Source: DATGEO01 sp035310015 (GTDB lineage: Bacteria; Chloroflexota; Dormibacteria; Dormibacterales; Dormibacteraceae). Taken from it: 10,179 nt of DNA. Each line of letters opens with the position of its first letter. The first letter of the stretch is position 1. Made by a program: the position numbers and the translations under genes. Below, piece after piece: positions 6,974-10,179 of this stretch. The DNA lies in assembly GCA_035310015.1 (NCBI GenBank), contig DATGEO010000061.1, forward strand, positions 1 to 10,179, in the 5' to 3' direction. The notes under the pieces are model-generated. The model worked only from the letters and a program-made list of their open reading frames with translations, did no database searches and had not been told where the DNA came from.

Positions 6974-8475
6974 GCGACAGCAATCCTAAAGAACCGGCTG
7001 CACCGCGCGCTCCGCGGACGGCGCGGCTCGCTTCGCTGCTGCTCACGGTCGTCGCGGCGAGCGGTTACTCGGCGATCTCGCTCTACCGCCACGACCACTT
7101 CGCGAGCAACGCGTTCGACCTCGCCGTGCAGGACCAGACCGTCTGGGGGTACAGCCGCTTCGAGTTCATCTACAACACCGTGCTCGGCATCCCCAACCTG
7201 CTCGGCGACCACTTCCATCCCATCCTCATGGTCCTCGCGCCGTTCATGTGGCTGTGGAACTCGGCGAGCGTGCTGCTCGTCGCGCAGGCGGTGCTGCTCG
7301 CGCTGGCCGGGCTGCCGATCTACTTCTGGGGCGAGCGCATGCTCGGGGCGCTCGGCGGCCTCGCGTTCCAGGCCGCGTACCTCTGCTTCTGGGGCGTGCT
7401 GGCCGGCGTCGTCTACGACTTCCACCACGTTGCTTTCGCGGTGCCCGCGATCTCGCTCGCGCTGTACGCCGCGCTCACGCGCAACAACTGGCTGCTGGTG
7501 CCCGCGCTCGTCGTGGCGATGCTCACGCGCGAGGACGTCGCGCTGACGCTGATCGCGCTCGGCGTCTACATCCTCATCGTCCAGCGGCGGTGGATCGTCG
7601 GCGCGGCGATCACGGTCGCCAACATCGCGTGGTTCGCGCTGCTGCTCGGCGTGGTCATTCCCGCCCTTGGAGGCGGCGTCTCGTACCGGCACTGGACGTA
7701 CGACGCGCTGGGCAGCGGGCCGCTGAGCGCGTTGAGCTACGTGCTGCATCACCCGCTCGCGAGCCTGCAGCTGCTGTTCCAGCCCGCGACGAAGGCGCGT
7801 GTGTGGATCGGTTCGTTCGCGGCGTTCGCGCTGCTGCCGCTCGTGTCGCCACTGCTCATCGTCGCGCTGCCGTCGTTTCTCGAGCGCTTCTGGTCGTCGT
7901 CGCCGAATTTCTGGTCCTTTCACTTTCAGTACTCGATGCTGCCCGCGCCGATCCTCACCTTTGCCGCGATCGACACGAGCGCGCGGATCAAGACCGCGTT
8001 CGGCGGGCGGCTCGCGATCGCCGGAACGAGACTGCTGCCCGCCGCGGCGCTCGCCGCGAGCGTGGTGGTGACGGCGGCGGTCAACCCGCTGGCGGAGCTG
8101 ACGACCTACCTGCCCGCCTCACGGGCGGCGGAGATCCAGTCGTGCCTCGACACCATCCCCGCGGACGCGAGCGTGACCGCGTCGAACGCGCTAGTCCCCC
8201 ACCTCTCGCACCGCGCGGTCATCTACGAGATCGACCTCAACTCCGATGCCGACTACATCGCCGTCGACCCTTCGACGTACGGCAACTTCTATCCCGGCGA
8301 GGAGGACAAGCTGCGCAACCAGGTCCGCGGGGCTCTCGCGGCGGGCTATGGCGTGGTGTGCGCGAAGGGCACGACGCTCGTGCTGGCGCGGATCGACTCC
8401 ACCCTGCAGCTCACACCCGAGCTGCAGAGCTGGCTGGCCGGCAAGTGCAGCGGACGGACCTGCCTGCAGCCGTAG
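6964..8475 (+). CDS. DUF2079 multi-pass membrane protein (GT-C-like)
   Basis: A 503-residue integral membrane protein of the DUF2079 family. After a short cytosolic tail rich in Pro and Arg (residues 1-21) comes a first helix. Next is the extracytoplasmic acidic motif SNAFDLAVQDQ (48-58), then NLLGDHFHPILMVLAPF (78-94), both diagnostic of the family and reminiscent of the Asp-bearing first loop of GT-C glycosyltransferases. About ten hydrophobic helices follow to about residue 385. The C-terminal soluble domain carries IPADASVTASNALVPHLSHR and DADYIAVD, also standard for DUF2079, and ends in a tail with a Cys pair (GKCSGRTCLQP). The function is not established; transfer of a polyprenyl-phosphate-linked sugar is plausible beside a DPM1-like enzyme. 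The start is GTG 6964 behind a GAGAGG-like RBS located inside the opposite gene. Its stop abuts directly on the stop of the convergent lipoprotein. Confidence 0.9.
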   Translation: MLTSDSNPKEPAAPRAPRTARLASLLLTVVAASGYSAISLYRHDHFASNAFDLAVQDQTVWGYSRFEFIYNTVLGIPNLLGDHFHPILMVLAPFMWLWNSASVLLVAQAVLLALAGLPIYFWGERMLGALGGLAFQAAYLCFWGVLAGVVYDFHHVAFAVPAISLALYAALTRNNWLLVPALVVAMLTREDVALTLIALGVYILIVQRRWIVGAAITVANIAWFALLLGVVIPALGGGVSYRHWTYDALGSGPLSALSYVLHHPLASLQLLFQPATKARVWIGSFAAFALLPLVSPLLIVALPSFLERFWSSSPNFWSFHFQYSMLPAPILTFAAIDTSARIKTAFGGRLAIAGTRLLPAAALAASVVVTAAVNPLAELTTYLPASRAAEIQSCLDTIPADASVTASNALVPHLSHRAVIYEIDLNSDADYIAVDPSTYGNFYPGEEDKLRNQVRGALAAGYGVVCAKGTTLVLARIDSTLQLTPELQSWLAGKCSGRTCLQP

Positions 8476-8979
8476 CTACGAGCCGGGCGCCGTCAGGCTC
8501 GGCGTCCCGCCGGTCGTCACCTCGAGGTCGAGCCACATGCCGCTGGCCTCGCTGCCGCCGACCAGCGACGCGATGCGGTAGCTGCCCGGCGTCTCCGGCG
8601 TGAAGGTGAAGCTGGCAGAGGTGCCGGGGTCGAGCCCCACCTGGGGGTTCGGCGTCGACCAGCTCGGGTCGATCGGCGCCTTGTCGCCGCGCCCGTTGAC
8701 GACGGCGCAGGAGTTCGGCACGGTGCCGCGGTTCTCGCACTGCACCGTGATGGTCCAGCCGGAGGGCACCTTCAGCACCAGCGCTCCGCTCGCGTAGCCG
8801 TCGTAGTTGAACTGGAAGTCGGTCGCGGGATAGCCGGCGATGAGCGTGACGATCGCCTGCTGCGCCCCGGCGTTCACCTGGATGTACTTCGCCGGATCAG
8901 GCGGCGTGCCCGTGCCGCTGCCCTGCAGCGGATCGCAGGCGGACAGGGCGAAAATGGCGAGCGTGAGCCAGACGCCCAA
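8476..8979 (-). CDS. Lipoprotein with sulfocyanin-like cupredoxin domain, copper ligands apparently lost
   Basis: Counted from TTG 8979 this is a 167-residue exported lipoprotein. MGVWLTLAIFALSAC is a compact signal with lipobox LSAC (Cys15), followed by a Gly/Thr/Pro linker and one cupredoxin domain (about 34-154). The domain resembles sulfocyanin (SoxE): IVTLIAGY, FNYDGYASGALVLKVPSGW, then TVQCENRGTVPNSC and GSYRIASLVGGSEASGMW. In sulfocyanins the copper ligands are the His of a PHN/PHS motif and the Cys, His and Met of C-x4-H-x4-M. Here they read Asn89, Ser138, Ser143 and Met148, so a type 1 copper site is not expected. Cys81 and Cys91 may form a disulfide. TTG 8979 has GGAGG at seven-base spacing (8987-8991). 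A longer form from ATG 9084 is open, but it would place an unlikely 35-residue extension antisense to the small membrane protein. A structural or binding role is more likely than electron transfer. Confidence 0.8.
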   Translation of the reverse strand: MGVWLTLAIFALSACDPLQGSGTGTPPDPAKYIQVNAGAQQAIVTLIAGYPATDFQFNYDGYASGALVLKVPSGWTITVQCENRGTVPNSCAVVNGRGDKAPIDPSWSTPNPQVGLDPGTSASFTFTPETPGSYRIASLVGGSEASGMWLDLEVTTGGTPSLTAPGS

Positions 8980-9196
8980 GCCTCCGCCTCCGCGAATCCT
9001 CTTGTGGTGGGAGGCGCTCGAAGTCTGGAAGCAGATAGCGATCTCCTTCCCCGTCTTCGCGGTGCTCACATTCCTGATCAACATCGGTCCGTTCAGTCAA
9101 CCGATTCTGCGCTCCGTGTTCTACGGCTTGTTCGAGGGCGGCGTGCTGGCAGGCCTGATGGCCGTCGCCACACGCACCGAGCGGGACAAGCGTTAG
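8954..9196 (+). CDS. Small uncharacterised membrane protein
   Basis: I do not recognise a named family. The 80-residue product from ATG 8954 (or GTG 8963) starts with a proline-rich cytosolic stretch (TPKPPPPR) and an aromatic amphipathic helix (LLWWEALEVWKQ). Two hydrophobic segments follow, about residues 31-48 (ISFPVFAVLTFLINIG) and 54-72 (ending GGVLAGLMAVAT), with a charged tail RTERDKR: a two-helix hairpin by eye. Its composition is much more protein-like than the antisense frame, which supports it being real. Its 5' end overlaps the start of the divergent lipoprotein by 26 bp, so each gene carries the other's translation signals. The RBS is weak (AGGG in GACAGGGCGAAA). It could assist export or anchoring of the lipoprotein; that is only context. 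Confidence 0.6.
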   Translation: MASVSQTPKPPPPRILLWWEALEVWKQIAISFPVFAVLTFLINIGPFSQPILRSVFYGLFEGGVLAGLMAVATRTERDKR

Positions 9197-9208
9197 GCGA
9201 GCAGACGC

Positions 9209-9228
9209 TCGCGATCAGGCGATCGCGA
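9209..9228. terminator. Perfect 8-bp hairpin between convergent genes, possible bidirectional terminator
   Basis: TCGCGATC (9209-9216) is followed by a four-base loop AGGC and its exact reverse complement GATCGCGA (9221-9228). It sits 13 bp after the stop of the small membrane protein and covers the stop of the convergent lipoprotein remnant. There is no T-run on either side, so it is not a textbook intrinsic terminator, but the position between two converging ends fits such a role. Confidence 0.4.
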
Positions 9229-9462
9229 AGTCGACCTCGACGGTGACCATGACGTCGAGCTGGCCGACCAGGCACCTGCGTGTCGGCGGGCCGGCGCCGC
9301 GGCGTAGCTGAGCGGGTTGGAGCGGCCGCCGGTCGTGTAGTCGGTCACGCTGAGCATCAGCCTGTTCGCCTGCGTGGCGAGGTCCCTCCGCGCCGCAGCC
9401 GGTGACGGAGAGCATCGTGGCGAAGGCGCCGACGGCGAGGCCTGGCGCAGCGCTGGGGACAT
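9215..9462 (-). pseudogene. Small lipoprotein, frameshifted
   Basis: A start region is well formed: AGGGAGG (9470-9476) lies seven bases before ATG 9462. The ATG frame gives MSPALRQ and then runs into Ser/Pro-rich nonsense, while the adjacent frame gives GLAVGAFATMLSVTGC, a clear lipoprotein signal with lipobox SVTGC. The ATG frame then resumes sense with DLATQANRLMLSVTDYTT and NPLSYAA. Finally the other frame returns with VGQLDVMVTVEVDFAIA and a TGA at 9215-9217. The likely ancestral product was an exported lipoprotein of about 80 residues of unknown function. At least two to three indels are needed to join the pieces, so it is either a decayed gene or a stretch of poor sequence. No family was recognised. 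Confidence 0.55.
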
Positions 9463-9547
9463 GTGGCGACCTCCCTGTGTTTTGGCCAACGACCCTCAGG
9501 CCGCGGGTAACGAGCGCGCCGCGCGACGGGGCACAATTGCCGGAGGC

Positions 9548-9623
9548 GCCGGCGTAGCTCAATTGGCAGAGCAGCTGTTTTGTAAACAGCAGGTTACGGG
9601 TTCGATTCCTGTCGCCGGCTCCA
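9548..9623 (+). tRNA. tRNA-Thr(TGT)
   Basis: A full cloverleaf can be drawn. Acceptor GCCGGCG (9548-9554) pairs with CGCCGGC (9613-9619). The D-arm is GCTC/GAGC. The anticodon stem GCTGT/ACAGC carries the loop TTTGTAA, with anticodon TGT at 9581-9583 reading ACA (Thr). The variable loop is AGGTT and the T-arm ACGGG-TTCGATT-CCTGT has one G-T pair. The discriminator is T9620 and CCA is encoded at 9621-9623. CACAAT (9532-9537) just upstream could be its -10 box. The tRNA lies between a decayed lipoprotein gene and an insertion-sequence remnant, a typical boundary for acquired DNA; no duplicate of its 3' end was seen in the window. Confidence 0.95.
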
Positions 9624-9639
9624 GTTCGCTGTGTGCAAG

Positions 9640-9726
9640 TTCGGCTGACGAGTCCCAAAAGGCCGTCGGCTGATGTGTCGCAGAACTTCGGGTGATGCGT
9701 CACAGCTACTTCGGCTGATTTGTCAC
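9640..9726 (+). repeat. Four imperfect 17-bp direct repeats, probable IS-end transposase binding sites
   Basis: Copies begin at 9640 (TTCGGCTGACGAGTCCC), 9665 (GTCGGCTGATGTGTCGC), 9687 (TTCGGGTGATGCGTCAC) and 9710 (TTCGGCTGATTTGTCAC). The consensus is TTCGGCTGATgTGTCaC. Start-to-start distances are 25, 22 and 23 bp, about two helical turns, so a protein could bind all four on one DNA face. The array lies between the tRNA and the transposase start, where the left end of the element should be. The first copy is the most diverged. Confidence 0.6.
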
Positions 9727-9736
9727 GCTCCCGCGC

Positions 9737-9958
9737 ATGAGGGAGATGAGCGTGACTGAGCAAAGGTACAAAGCGGTCCAGGGAGTGCTGGCTGACGGTC
9801 GGACGGTAGGCGAGGTGGCCAGCCAATGGGAGGTCTCGCGGCGCACGCTGCACCGCTGGCCGGCGCGCTACGAGAGTGGCGGCCTGGAGGGCTTGGGCGA
9901 CGGTTCGTCCTCGCCGGCGGGCGGCGATGAGCCGCGTGATCCGGCTGGCGCCGCTTAG
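9737..9958 (+). pseudogene. IS481-type transposase, N-terminal helix-turn-helix fragment
   Basis: IS481-family transposases are DDE recombinases of about 300 residues or more; here 73 codons remain. MSVTEQRYKAVQGVL, then ADGRTVGEVASQWEVSRRTL and HRWPARYESGGLEGLGD are the DNA-binding helix-turn-helix (about residues 20-46) and the start of the linker found in this family. A Pro occupies the HRWPARY position, where Leu is usual. After GLGD the sequence becomes Ser/Gly/Pro-rich and unlike the family, so the frame has probably shifted near 9900 before the stop at 9956-9958. Starts at ATG 9737, ATG 9746 or GTG 9752 are possible; GTG 9752 has GGGAG six bases upstream. Without the DDE domain it cannot transpose. 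It overlaps the stop of the convergent gene by 4 bp. Confidence 0.7.
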
Positions 9959-10179
9959 CTGCTCGCGTCCCTTCGGACGACCCGCGGCCCGCTGAAGCCC
10001 TGGTCCTCCGGTCGCGGCGGCCCCCACGTCGAGATCGCGCCGATCGTGACGCCTTCGGCGTCCTTCATAAGCGCGAACCTGCCCCGATGGATGACCACCG
10101 ACCCGTCCGCGTGCACGATGGGATCGGCGAACACGATTCCGTCGTAGCGCGACACGCCGGTGGCCACGGCCGCATGAAA
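9955..10179 (-). CDS. Unrecognised protein, C-terminal part only
   Basis: No family was recognised. The frame is open from the right edge (reading FHAAVATGVSRYDG) to TAA at 9955-9957, about 74 visible residues. GTG 10167 could be a start, but the frame continues past the window, so the gene is taken as partial. The visible part alternates hydrophobic and polar residues (GIVFADPIVHADGSVVIHRG, then FALMKDAEGVTIGAISTWG), suggesting a beta-rich soluble domain, and ends in a charged tail. There is no signal peptide or membrane helix in view. Its residue composition is balanced, unlike the Arg/Ala-rich antisense frames around it, which favours a real gene. It converges on the transposase remnant. 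Confidence 0.45.
   Translation of the reverse strand, partial: FHAAVATGVSRYDGIVFADPIVHADGSVVIHRGRFALMKDAEGVTIGAISTWGPPRPEDQGFSGPRVVRRDASS

Larger units (their letters stand above)
9640..9958 (+). mobile_element. Remnant of an IS481/IS3-type insertion sequence (left end only)
   Basis: The repeat array and the following N-terminal part of a transposase form the left end of an insertion sequence. The DDE catalytic domain and the right inverted repeat are missing; other coding sequence follows at once. The exact left terminus and any target duplication could not be fixed by eye. Confidence 0.6.

Noticed and set aside
6940..7923. Minus-strand 327-residue frame rich in Arg, Glu and Gln opposite DUF2079
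   Set aside because: Composition is typical of antisense translation of GC-rich DNA; the plus strand holds a clear DUF2079 protein.
8979..9084. N-terminal extension of the sulfocyanin-like lipoprotein up to ATG 9084
   Set aside because: It would put 35 polar residues before a lipoprotein signal and is antisense to convincing membrane helices; kept only as an alternative start.
9548..9623. tRNA 3' end as an attachment site of an integrative element
   Set aside because: No integrase gene and no second copy of the tRNA 3' end in the window; the adjacent element is an IS remnant, which does not use tRNA sites this way.

Overview
The window is GC-rich, gene-dense chromosomal DNA (about two thirds G+C by eye). 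It has ATGA-coupled genes, GTG/TTG starts, short or absent intergenic gaps and at least one pair of apparently leaderless promoters. A remnant of an LLM-family (F420/flavin) oxidoreductase, a UDP-sulfoquinovose synthase, a DUF2079 membrane protein and a sulfocyanin-like lipoprotein point to a soil or environmental Chloroflexota or Actinomycetota lineage. The sequence alone cannot settle which, and no phylogenetic marker is present.

Left part (1-2114, minus strand): an alpha/beta-hydrolase esterase is translationally coupled (ATGA) to a ferritin-like/VIT1 fusion of the membrane-bound ferritin type. A luciferase-like monooxygenase follows that is broken by an internal deletion and runs off the edge. 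Diverging from the esterase, with 17 bp between the two starts, is a short iron-alcohol-dehydrogenase/maleylacetate-reductase-like gene.

Centre (about 3098-8475): a sugar-nucleotide and envelope-glycan block. A lysylphosphatidylglycerol-synthase-TM/flippase-like membrane protein overlaps (ATGA) a UDP-glucose-4-epimerase-like SDR, followed after 22 bp by a clear UDP-sulfoquinovose synthase. Convergent to these is a DPM1-like GT2 glycosyltransferase. It shares a 10-bp 5' overlap with a divergent DUF2079 multi-pass membrane protein of GT-C appearance. Together they could make, attach and move a sulfoquinovose-containing lipid or glycan, but no classical SqdX/SQD2 GT4 partner is visible.

Right part (8476-10179): a lipoprotein with a sulfocyanin-type cupredoxin fold has apparently lost three of its four copper ligands. 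Its 5' end overlaps a small membrane protein on the other strand. Then come a frameshifted small lipoprotein, a tRNA-Thr(TGT), four spaced 17-bp repeats heading a truncated IS481-type transposase, and an unrecognised partial gene. This end looks like a decaying accessory segment next to a tRNA. No CRISPR array, phage gene, toxin-antitoxin pair or defence system was seen.
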